In this document: positions 48,701 to 61,235 of the stretch, piece by piece
Layout of the letters: each line of letters starts with the position of its first letter
Position numbering within the stretch: the stretch's first letter is position 1
Origin: Theodoxus fluviatilis
Taxonomy: Eukaryota; Mollusca; Gastropoda; Cycloneritida; Neritidae
Assembly: GCA_034096865.1 (NCBI GenBank)
Contig: JAWQFJ010002873.1
Location: 63,484-127,483 of the forward strand
DNA length: 64,000 nt
Reading direction: 5' to 3'
Program-made: the position numbers and the translations under genes
The notes under the pieces: model-generated
Told to the model about the DNA's origin: nothing
Database searches by the model: none
The model's input: only the letters and a program-made list of their open reading frames with translations

Positions 48701-51700
48701 ACGAAAATTTTCTACAGGGACGGAAGTTCGCTACAGGGACGAAAGTTCGCTGCAGAGACGGAAGTTCGCTACAGGGATGGAAGTTCGCTACAGGGATGGA
48801 AGTTCGCTACAGGGACGAAAGTTCGCTGCAGGGACGATAGTTCGCTACAGGGATGAAAGTTCGCTACAGGGACGGAAGTTCGCTACAGGGATAGAAGTTT
48901 CCTACAGGGATGAAAGTTCGTTGCAGGGACAAAAGTTTGCTACAGGGATAGAAGTTCACTAAATGAAAGTTCTCCATACGGACAGAAGATGCAGGTAGGG
49001 GATTAGGACAAAGACCTGATGGCTGCATGACCCTGGTATGGGTCAGGGTAGCTGTCGATGTTGTAGACAAACTCTGTCCTCTTGGAAGGCAGGTCGTTGA
49101 CAATGGAGTCCCACTGGCTCACACCGTCTATGTCCATCACTGCAACCACAGACATGAGCTGTAAAGTTCCTGGCTCTTTGTGTTTTTCCTTAGACTTTGC
49201 TTCCATGAAAAAGGGACGCACGCTATATAAGAACCATATTCCTGGTTTTTGTTCATTGTGGTCTTGGTACATTTTAATGTCCATGCTTATTCATACAAAA
49301 CTCCCTCTTTTTTTTCTTCTTCTTTTAAATATAAACAAGAATCCGCCTTGCTCAGAAAAAAATACATGCCATAACTATGAAGGCAGGAGCTTGTGCAAAT
49401 CATGATGCTTTCTAATAATAATAATATAGTTTATTTACGCACATACCTTCCCTTGTCACACAAGCTCATGGCGTTTACAATCCAAAGAATCAACACTCAT
49501 AAAACCGCTCAACACCACATTCCTACAAAAACTCACACACTACAAACATAAACAAAAACAAAAACTAAAATCCAATAGAACAAACTATACAATATACACA
49601 GCACTTGCAGGCAAGGTCAAGTAAGGCGAAGCAGCTCAGCGGGAAAGGCGGATCGGAAGAGGTGGGTCTTTAGAGCACTTTTGAACTGGGGCAGAGTGTC
49701 AGAATGACGGACTGAGAGAGGGAGACTATTCCAGGTTACAGGTCCAATATAGGTGACGGCACGCTGTCCTTGAGTTTTCTTGTTACGGCGGGGGGCTTTA
49801 AGCATTCTAGAGTCAGCAGCTGAGCGCAGAGATCTGAAGGGCGTATAGACTGTAAGAATTTCTGTAAGAGCGTGTGGTGCGGTGTTGTTGATGGCCTTGA
49901 AGCACAAAGTAGCAAGTTTATCATCTATCCTCTGAGAGATGGGGAGCCAGTGAAGTGTATGTATGAGTGGAGAGACATTGGTACGCTTGGGATATCGAAA
50001 AACTAGCCTAGCAGCACAATTCTGAACTTTCTGGAGTTTGTTAAGCAGAGTGTCAGGGATGCCAGCGAGAAGAGAGTTTCCATAGTCGAGACGAGACAGA
50101 ACAAGTGATGTGATGAGCTTTTTGGTGGCCTGCTGAGAAAGATAATGACGAATGGTACTAATTTTCCTTAACTCATAATATGCTAACTGACAGACTTTGT
50201 TGACATGAGCTCTCATTGACAGATCATCGTCAAACATGACGCCTAAATTTCTAACAGACTGAGAGAAGAGAATGTCACTGTGACCAATAGTTAGTTTAAG
50301 GGCCTGATACGATTCGCCTCCGCCGCCCACCAGGAGTGCTTCAGTTTTGGAGTCATTGAGTTGGAGCTTGTTCAGGGTCATCCACTGTTTCACGTCAGAG
50401 ATACAGTGTTCGCTGGTAGAAAGAAGAGAATGGATTTGACTGGAATGGGAGGAGTTGTAGAGCTGGGTATCATCAGCAAATTCACTGTGAGAGTGAATGA
50501 CTATCAATTACATTGAAGAATGGTTGGATGTTCAGTAGAAACAGCAGAGACCCCAGAACAGAGCCTTGAGGGACTCCGTACTTGAGAGGTGTAGGATCAG
50601 AAGCAAAACCCGAGATCGAAACAGTCTGTTTACGTACTGAGAGATATGAATGCAGGAAAGAGAGTGCTAAGTTCTCAATGCCAAACATGTTTCTAAGACG
50701 GGTGAGAAGAATTCCATGGTCTATTGTGTCGAACGCGGCACTCAAGTCCAACAGAGTAAGAAGAGAAACTTTGGAATCATCAGAAGCAACGAGAAGATCG
50801 TTTAGAACACGGAGAAGAGCTGTTTCGGTGGAATGATGAACACAGTACGCGGATTGAAAACGGGATAAAAGGTCATACTGGGACACATGCTCCAGCAGCT
50901 GCTGCAAAGCTAACTTCTCTAACAATTTTGACAGAAAAGAAAGATTGGAGACTGGCATATAATTACTAAGATTGATTGGATTCAGGTCCTGCTTCTTCAA
51001 GAACGGCTTAACTATAGCCTGCTTGAAAACACTAGGGAAGGTGCCAGTCTGGAAGCAATCATGGATCATCTGTCAGGACAGGTAGGATCTCATCAATGCA
51101 CTCAACTAAGAGTGGTGTGGGAACAGGGTCAAGGTCACAGGAGGTAGGGTTCATACTGCGGATGGTCTTGAGGACCGCACTAGCCTCGACCGGGCTGAAC
51201 GGAAGGAGGGGAGTGCCCCTGAAGGATACTGGGTCGTCACTAACAGGCGCACCTACATCAGCAGACATGTCAACGTTGCTTCGAATATCGGACACCTTGG
51301 ACACAAAAAAGTCGCAAAAAATCTGAGGTAACAGCGACATTGAAGAAGGGAGAGTAGTACAACGGGTCTTGTTCATGAGCATGTTCGTGATGGAAAATAA
51401 TTGACCGCAAGTGGTAGAAGTACATCTTTGCATTGAAGTACACTGTCTTAGCCGTATCGACTTGACGATTGATCTTGTGTTTGAAAGAACAAAAAATTAT
51501 TTGTGAACAGCCAAACCAGAACGCAGCCACTGTCACTCAGCTTGTCGCTATTTTTGCTTCATACAAACACTTCTGTCGTGATATCCGTGTTTAACTTGAA
51601 AACATTTCAACTGACTGCCCCTCTCGAGTTCTGTACAGCAGTATCCGTACATAATTATCTTGTGCTGATGGATCTTTCAGAACATCGAGAGCTACATCTA

Positions 51701-51969
51701 CGTCAAATAAAAGTTTTCATCTCTGCTTTCAAATGTCTTGAAGACGAGGGAGAGTAATAACGAAACACTGTCTACATGATTAATACTCTCTGCAGTCACA
51801 CAGTGATGGAAACACGGACAAACAGACGCATGGGCAGACGAACACAGACTATGCGAACAGGACAGTACCCACCCCGAACACCCGAGGCTGCCTGCACCAG
51901 GGTAGGCATCCAGTCCACAGCGTGGATCAGTCTGTAGTGTGGACATAGACACCTCTGTCAGTAGCACTC

Positions 51970-52000
<31 letters not shown>

Positions 52001-52002
52001 TT

Positions 52003-52040
<38 letters not shown>

Positions 52041-52100
52041 CCTCTCTCTCTCCTCTCTCTCACTCTCCTTCTCGTGAGAGAGAGAGAGGAGAGAGAGAGG

Positions 52101-52134
<34 letters not shown>

Positions 52135-52153
52135 TGGAGAGAGAAAGGAGAGG

Positions 52154-52201
<48 letters not shown>

Positions 52202-52918
52202 CTCGGTGTGTCGCCGGTCAATATAGCAATGACTCAATCAATCACTCTCCATCTTGCCTACTCACTCACCCACTGACTAAATCTCTGACTGACTGACTGA
52301 CTGACCGACCAACTGGCTGACTGACCGACTGACCGACCGACTGACTGGCAAACTGAATCACTGGCTGGCTGGCTTTCTCACACACTGACTGACTGATTTA
52401 CTATCTGTCTGTCCGTCCGTCCGTCCGTCTGTCCGACCAGCCCACCGTCCGTCCGTTCGACCGACCGACCGACCGACTGACTGTCTGACTTTCTCACTGA
52501 GTGACTCGCTCGCCCGCCCGCCCGCCCGCCCGCCCGCTCGCTCACTCATTGATCTACTCACCCACTATAGGTGTAGCCAGTCTTTTTCAGCCCCCACCCG
52601 TGCATGAAGGCCACACCCCGGGTGCCTCCTTCCCAAAGCGTCTCTTTGCCCCCTCTCAGTGGCCAGTTGTTACCGTAGAAAGGCAGCGCTCCACCGTTCT
52701 GCAAAGAGCAAGGCGAGACATAATCACTGGAAGAGAGAGCGAGCGAGCGAGAGAGTTGGCGAGCTAGGGAACAAGAGAATTAGCGAGTGAATGAAAGAGT
52801 TAGTGCGTGCTTGAGAGAGTAAATGCGTGCATGAGAGAGTGCGTGCATTAGAGAGTGTGCGTGCATGAGACAGTGTGTGCATGAGACAGTGCGTGCATGA
52901 GAGAGAGTGCGTGCATAT

Positions 52919-52955
<37 letters not shown>

Positions 52956-52989
52956 AGAGCAAGAGCGAGCGAGCGAGCGAGAGAGAGAG

Positions 52990-53035
<46 letters not shown>

Positions 53036-53103
53036 TGCATATGAGAGAGAGAGAGAGAGAAAGAGAGCGTAAGAGCGAGAGCGAGCGAGCGAGCGAGCGA
53101 GAG

Positions 53104-53173
<70 letters not shown>

Positions 53174-53216
53174 CGTGCATATGAGAGAGAGAGAGAGAGA
53201 GAGAGTGCGTGCGTGC

Positions 53217-53293
<77 letters not shown>

Positions 53294-56200
53294 CGTGCGT
53301 ACGTGCGAGAGCGAGTGAGTGAGTGGGTGAGGGAGTGGGTGGGTGAGTGGGCGGGTGGGTAAGTGGGTGATTGAGTGATTGAGTGAGTGAGTGAGTGAGT
53401 GAGTGAGTGAGTGAGTGAGTGAGTGAGTGAGTGAGTGAGTGAGTGAGTGAGTGAGTGAGTGAGTGAGTGAGTGAGTGAGTGAGTGAGTGAGTGAGTGAGT
53501 GAGTGAGTGAGTGAGTGAGTGAGTGAGTGAGTGAGTGAGTGAGTGAGTGAGTGAGTGAGTGAGTGAGTGAGTGAGTGAGTGAGTGATGGTGGGTGAGTGG
53601 GTGAGTGAGTGAGTGAGTGAGTGAGTGAGTGAGTGAGTGAGTGAGTGAGTGAGTGAGTGAGTGAGTGAGTGAGTGAGTGAGTGAGTGAGTGAGTGAGTGA
53701 GTGAGTGAGTGAGTGAGTGAGTGAGTGAGTGAGTGAGTGAGTGAGTGAGTGAGTGACTGAGTGACTGAGTGGGTGAGTGGGTGAGTGAGTGGGTGGGTGG
53801 CCGGGTGGATGGCCGAGTGGCCGGGTGGGTGGGTGGGCGGGTGAGTGATAGAAAGTAGGCAACGGAGGAAGATAGGGATAAACGATTGAGTGACTGAAAT
53901 TATGGGTGGGTGTATCAGTTTGTGGTTTGCTGATCTTTAGGTTGTGGGGCTGCCTTTCCGAGAGTTTGGCTGAGGACAACATGTGATTAGCTTCGCTTTT
54001 ATACGGGAGCCATGTGATTGGACAGTAGGGTGAATTGGACGAAGCCCGAGTGTTTCATTGGATGATAGACCATTGGAATTATTGCTTGTTATATAAAGGC
54101 CCCGCCCGTGAGCTGCACGCGCGCGCGATTCAGCCACCCACGAGTGAACCACCACGTGCCAGGCGCCAGCTCTCTCTCTCTGCTCATTGACCGAAGTGCC
54201 GGGAAGTCTCTCCGTTCGTCAGTCTGAAGTGCTGAGCGTCTGAGTCAGCTTACCACAGTTCGAGATACGAATTATCTCTCTCTTCGCCCCGTTTGAGGCG
54301 TTAGCGTTTTCTCCGCCGCCACGGGTTGCAAGCGTCGCCAACTAAAGGTCGAGCCGAGCTGTCTGCTCACGAGCGTCCCTCTCTCCTCCACGGGTCCGCA
54401 AGTCTCGCCATTCGAAACTCGTCAGAAGTACCAGCGTTTCTTCCACCGCCACGAGAGCAAGCGTCTCTTCATTAAACTCGTCTGGAAAACGAGTCCCCCC
54501 CCCCCCCTTCCTCTACACTACTCAAAAGAATTCAAGGGCCACCTTCTTTTTTGGCACTGTTTACAAGAACTCTGTTTTAATAAAAGACGCGTCTTTTTTT
54601 TGGACAAAATAATTGTTTCAAATGAAACCAAAAGTGCAAGCCAAGGTGTTTTTGAACAGTGTCGAGATCAGTTCATGAGCACTGCTCAACAATGGGCCAC
54701 AAAAGAAACGGAAAAATCTCGTAAAAATGTTCATTTTCCAAACGCCTGTGGCTGATCGAGCAGACAAGTGCAGACTGAAAACTGCTCTGCACATGCAAGC
54801 TGAATCTTTTCTGAGAACATGTCAGCCAGTTGCAATGACGAATGGCCAGTTGAAACACAGTTTCTTAGTAATTTTCAACCATGCCCCCAAGACGCCGCCT
54901 GACTGACGCTGAAAGAGGAATGGCCATTGCGTGGCTCAATGAAGGTGTGACAGTGCGGGTTGGTAGGCGACTCCGAGTGACACATTCCGTCATTCAGAGG
55001 CTAAGAGACCGCTTCCATGGCACTGGGAGTGTGCAGGAGCCACGCAGGCCTGGACGCCGACGACTCACAACCAGACAGCATGACCGTTACGTCATCCTGT
55101 CGGCCCTACGCAACAGAACCGCCACAGCCAACGTGCTCAGAGGGCAGCTGCGGGCAGCCACCAACGTTACCATCAGTGATCAGACTGTTCGCAACCGTCT
55201 GCATGCCGTTAACATGCGACCAAGGCGCCGAGCGGTGCAACCGCCCCTCACCCAAGCTCATCGGGCAGCTCGCCTGGCTTGGACACGACGTCATTTGGCC
55301 TGGACCAGACAGCAGTGGTCCAGGGTGCTGTTTACCGACGAGTCCCGCTACACCCTGTCCTTCAACAATTGTCGAAATCGCGTCTGGAGACGAGCTGGAG
55401 AGCGCTTCTTCGACGCAACGGTCGTGGAGCATGATCGCCATGGCGGCGGTTCTCTGATGGTATGGGTGTGGCTTCAATCTTCACCACAGAACCCCCTTGC
55501 ACCGCGTCCAAGGCAATCTGACCGGCGACGCCTACAGAGACAACATCATGCAGCCCATTGCCTTGCCTGCCCTTCAGGCCGTGGGACCAGGCTCCGTACT
55601 GCATGACGACAACGCTCCGGCACACAGATCGCGGATCGTCACCAACTTCCTGCAGCAGCAACAAGTCACCAGGATGGACTGGCCTGCCCGATCACCTGAT
55701 TTGAACCCAATCGAACATCTCTGGGATGTCCTAGGGCAACAGCTTCGTGCCAACCACCCTCCTGCACCAAACCTCAACATTCTGTTCCAGAATATGGACC
55801 AGGAGTGGCAGGCGATTCCCCACAACACCCTCCAGACTTTGGTCAGGTCCATGCGACAACGCTGCGTGGAGTGCATCCGAGCAAATGGCGGCCACACTCG
55901 TTATTGACACTTTTGTGTGACATGCTTTTGGCTCTGAGTTTTGAAAATAGGGGTGTGACCATTTCATTAAATTTTTTGCAAAACATTAATTTGCATTAAC
56001 ACCTGAAAATGTCATTGATCGATCGACAAATGAATGAATTAAAGATTTTTGTACTTTCTTCGGTGATCCGTGTCGTTCGTAAAAATGGCGTGTAATAAGG
56101 CAAGTGGCCCTTGAATTCTTTTGAGTGGTATACTCCATAGCGTCGCCACGTGCCTGCAGAGCGAGGGAGCACGACTCCACGTGGCCGCAAGACAACGAGA

Positions 56201-56713
56201 CCGCCAGGAACAAGTTTCGTCGTTTGAGCTCTCGTCGACCTCCTGTGTTTTTTCTGTGCTACTACCCTCTTCCCCTCTCTCCCTCATCTACACTCACTAG
56301 TGCCGCTGCAACTATTGTCCCTAAGGTAGGATTCCTTCGTGAAAGCGGACTTACTGTGAAACCGAGTTGGCCACTTCGTTCTTCAGAAACCACGTGTTTC
56401 GTCAGACAGTCTACGAATTCAGTTAAGTACTTTTTGAATGGTAGGCAAGCCCTAGTATTCTTTCCTTAGTGAAGATTCAATTAAATTATCATTCCTCCAG
56501 TATCATTACTAACCTTTAATTATTCGTTTTCTTTAATTGTTATCCAAACAAATTAAAGTGATTTAATTTTGACCTGTGTCCTCACTGTTCATTCTGTCTT
56601 GTTCCATCGTTTTGATAGAATGACTGTAAGATAGTGTTGCCAGTTCGGCTGTATGCGTGTGTGTGTTTCCCCTAGACTTATTACTTAAAGAAAACGAGCT
56701 AGTCGAGCTGCGT

Positions 56714-56744
<31 letters not shown>

Positions 56745-56801
56745 ACACACACACACACACCACACCACACACACCACACCACACACACACCACACACACA
56801 C

Positions 56802-56846
<45 letters not shown>

Positions 56847-57011
56847 ACACACACACACACACCACACCACACACACCACACCACACACACACCACACACC
56901 ACACCACACACACACCACACACACACCACACACACACCACACACCACACCACACACACACCACACACACACCATACATACACACACCACACACACCACAC
57001 CACACACACAC

Positions 57012-57063
<52 letters not shown>

Positions 57064-59476
57064 CACACAACTCACGTCAGTGGTAAAGAGCACCAGCGTG
57101 TCCTCCATCATGCCTACGTCACTCAGCGCCTCCGTCACGTTGCCCACCGCCTCGTCCAGGGCTGACACCATGCCTGTAGTTGTCGTCGTCGTCGTTATAA
57201 TCATCATCAGCATCATCATCATCATCATCATCATCATCAATATCATCATCATCATCATCATCAGTCATCATCGTTGGTGTCATCGTCGTCCTCGCCGCAG
57301 CCACCGTCGTCGTCATTAACATTATCATCTTGCACTTGTCGTGGTGGTTATTGTCGTGGTAATCATCGTCATCATCGCTGGTTTCGTCTTTGTCTTGCTC
57401 GTGAAAAGCAGTAACAGCAACAAACATACAAGGAAAATGTAGTGCGTTTACAGAGCGAAATATGAACACACCTGCGTGTCTCTGACTGCTGTACACCAGT
57501 GCCACTTGTAGCACCTGATGAGAAGCACAGACACTCCACATAGAAGCATAGTCACGTCCCAGCACCGTATCCATATCTTGTGGAGTCACGTGTGCCAACG
57601 CAATGCTGGCACCCGGCTGTATTAGTCAAGCTTGATCTCATTCTGTGTCACAGAGACTGCCAAGGTAGTGGTAGTCTCTGTGACACAGAATGGCGATCTC
57701 TCTACAGGGCTGTGTGGCGGCGATGGTCAGAGCGCTTGACCTTCACAAGCTTGCAGCCAGTGGGTGCGGTGTTTGAAGCTGTTCAGATCCCGGAGTTGCA
57801 TCCTCGAGTGATGTGCTTAGCTGAAACTGCTTTCCCCCACCCAGGAGTACTACTGGATACCCGTCAGGGTTGAACCAGAAAATGATGAAAGTCAACTGTG
57901 ACGTGTTCACCCACAGCCTGGTTGCATATGGTCAAGAGTACAGAGGTGGTGAGTATTGGTGTGACACAAATATTTCAAAATAAACTTTTTCATAAGTAAT
58001 GATACTCTTTTCATTTCACATAAATATGATGCATTAGGTGATGTCTAAACTGTACAGAAAAAAAACCTGAATGCAATGTTTAGTTTAGTTGTATTTGAAG
58101 AAGACAGTTTGGAGTCTCATCTTAACTTGACACCACCACTCATTCAGAAAAAGAGCCACAAAAGATAAACTATTCAACACAAAAACTGTATTGCAGCTTC
58201 AACATCCAAGTATTAATGATATTTTTGTTCCTAGGTCAAGAAGAAATGAAATAAAACCATAAGTGTTAGTCAAATTAGAGGTTAGCATTCACCTCAACTT
58301 TACACCGCAGCCAATTTTCATGTCACACTTTGGTGTCAAGTTAAGATGAGACTCCAAACTGTCTTCTTCAAATACAACCAAACTAAACATTGCATTCAGT
58401 TTTTCTTTTCTGTACAGTTTAGACATCACCTAATGCATCATATTTATGTGAAATGAAGAGTGTATCATTACTGTATCAGAAGATTTATTTTGAAATATTT
58501 GTGTCACACCAATACTCACCACCTCTGTACTCTTGACCATATCCACAGGGGATCTGAGATGGTATTGGAGTAAACGTCTGGTGACCAGGAGGTAAATCTG
58601 TGCGTTGTGAGTACCCAGTGTTAGGTGAAATGTCTCCAGGTAAAAGCACCTTTTGTCCATTATCGGGACGGATGCTAAAGCGCAACAACGGGCAACCCAA
58701 ATGGAGACCTCCAGAGGCTGTGAAGATTGCGTCAGGAAACCGGAATCTGAATGCCATGCAATATTCACGGCAGACAATGCAAGTACCAGCTGCTGAGTTC
58801 AAATGAGCCCCGTCGAGATCGAGTCAAACAGAGTTATCTTTTCCTACTTTCAGCATAACAAACGCGCGTCGCTTACAAAATATGTGAAAGACACGACTGT
58901 TTTTGGAGCAGACAGTTTGTTGTTTCTACAATGGTGACCTCCTGCTGTGTGAAGAACTGCCACAATAAGCATGGCAGAGAGAATGATCGACGTTCTTTTG
59001 TCACACCGCGTGTTGTAACGCTGTAGAGAAGCAAAATCATTACGATATACGTTACTAAAGCATTCGGATTTGTGTAATTGTGTTCCTTCTTCGAAATCCC
59101 TTCAACTCGCTGGGACGGAAGAAAACTGGATTATCGATTACTTGTAACTAATTTAATATAACTTTAAGATATGATAACGGATCGACCTTTTTGTGCGTGC
59201 AATTTTAAATAAAAGTTGGTCCTCTGCGATTTATAAGAGATGAAGATTAAAAAACAACGAGCAGTTAGGACTAAGTAACCATTCATTTCGCTCCAACCAC
59301 AGCCGAATTTGAACCAACGGTGCTCCACTGAGGCATTGCAAACTGTCGACAACTGCTGTGCTGAACAGTTTGATACCACGATCACTCGGGATATCGGTTG
59401 CCTGACCTACAAACACACACACACACACACACACACGTACACACATATACACACACACACACGCACGCACGCACGC

Positions 59477-59522
<46 letters not shown>

Positions 59523-60612
59523 CCACAGCAAACTGGTCCCGAAGCTCCATAGCCAAACCCTCAGAAACGTCACAACACTCACGTAAGAGTCAAACAGAAA
59601 GAAAAAAAACACGCCGTAGAACATTCTGCGAGTGATCCGTATATTACACATTTATGACGCATAGCGTGTAAACTGAAAGATTCACCATAAAACTAAAAGC
59701 TGTTGATGTGCACAGTAATGTTCCAAGCACTGGGTTTGTCTATTGAAAGATCAATGATTCATGAGTAACTGCTCTCGCAAAATAAAAAGCACCATGTTTA
59801 TCGTCAGAACAGATGGTACAAAAAACGTCGATCATTCTCTCTGTCATGCTTATTGTGGCAGTTCTTCACACAGCAGGAGGTCACCATTGTAGAAACAACA
59901 AACTGTCTGCTCCAAAAACAGTCGTGTCTTTCACATATTTTGTAAGCGACGCGCGTTTGTTATGCTGAAAGTAGGAAAAGATAACTCTGTTTGACTCGAT
60001 CTCGACGAAGCTCATACAAGTGGCTGTGGAGGAAATTTCAACGTGGGAGACGTCGTAGAAACCCTGTACATTAGCACCTAGCAGCAAATTGATTTATTAA
60101 TCACACGGTGCTCTAAGAGTTAAGAAAAAAAGAAAATTTTACCCCACGAACTTACCGCATAAAGTTTTACGGCCGGCGTTTTTCTGGTTGGGATACAAGG
60201 CTTCATATTGTTTCGGTACCTTGAGAAAAAAAAAAACTTTTATTAATACGGCGAGTATATATAGAGAAACACATAAAGTGGTGATTATTGCAGTTAATGA
60301 AGGCAGCGATCTACTGCAATGTTTTGTAAACACACACACACACATGTACACACGCAGGTACACACACATACACACACGCACGCGCGCAATAACTGCACAC
60401 GAGGCAAAATTCAGCTAGTAACATTTCTTCTTGCTTAAGTTTTCATTTGGAGCTTTGAACTTTTGTCTCAATAATTCTGCAAACGATTGAACACATCATC
60501 GAGAAATGAGACAGGGGTGAGTATCTGTGCAATGGATTATGAAACAAATCACGTTCTGGTTAAATACGCCATGAAACTGAACACTGCCACAACGACGACA
60601 AGAAACAACAAC

Positions 60613-60643
<31 letters not shown>

Positions 60644-60900
60644 AAAGTTCGAAAGAGTGCAGACCAAAATTCTGCCAAGGGTGTTCCAAAGTTTGTTTCA
60701 CCTAAAAGAGAATGGCAGGATTTTTGGTCATTTCGATTTTCAAACTCGTACGTTCTGATTTACCTCAATTGGTGCGTGGACGTTCTGGAAAGGGAAGTAG
60801 AGGAAGAGAGGGGTGGACTGATCGTGCATGGAAATTATCTCCCTTGCCTTCTCCACAAACGTGTACTGTGGAAGAAATGAAGCAGATGTTAGAATAGGAA

Positions 60901-60955
<55 letters not shown>

Positions 60956-61014
60956 CGTGCGCGTGTGATTGTGCGTGTGCGTGTGAATGTGTGTGATTGT
61001 GCGTGTGCGTGTGA

Positions 61015-61067
<53 letters not shown>

Positions 61068-61188
61068 CGTGCGCGTGTGATTGTGCGTGTGCGTGTGAAT
61101 GTGTGTGATTGTGCGTGTGCGTGTGAATGTGTGTGTGTGTGTGTGTGTGTGAGTGTGTGTGTGTGTGTGCGTGTGCGTGTGCGTGTGA

Positions 61189-61235
<47 letters not shown>

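Larger units (their letters stand above)
58811..60007. repeat. Large inverted repeat 2 (arms about 190 bp)
   Basis: 58811-59001 and about 59818-60007 are inverted copies with very few differences, separated by about 0.8 kb that includes a CA/GA microsatellite. Each arm carries the same leader and THAP-like start. Confidence 0.92.

Noticed and set aside
47772..48960. CRISPR-like array
   Set aside because: Units are contiguous 19-bp repeats without spacers in a eukaryotic intron.
47594..48962. Repeat-protein frames [14 protein letters not shown]
   Set aside because: By-product of a 19-bp minisatellite in an intron of the opposite strand; kept as a finding, not as a gene.
52918..53982. 354-codon minus-strand frame of SLTH repeats
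   Set aside because: Translation of the (GAGT)n and (GA)n arrays; no start context, splice or family evidence.
57719..57800. Stand-alone tRNA gene
   Set aside because: Box A- and B-like words are present but the cloverleaf does not pair and a SINE body follows.
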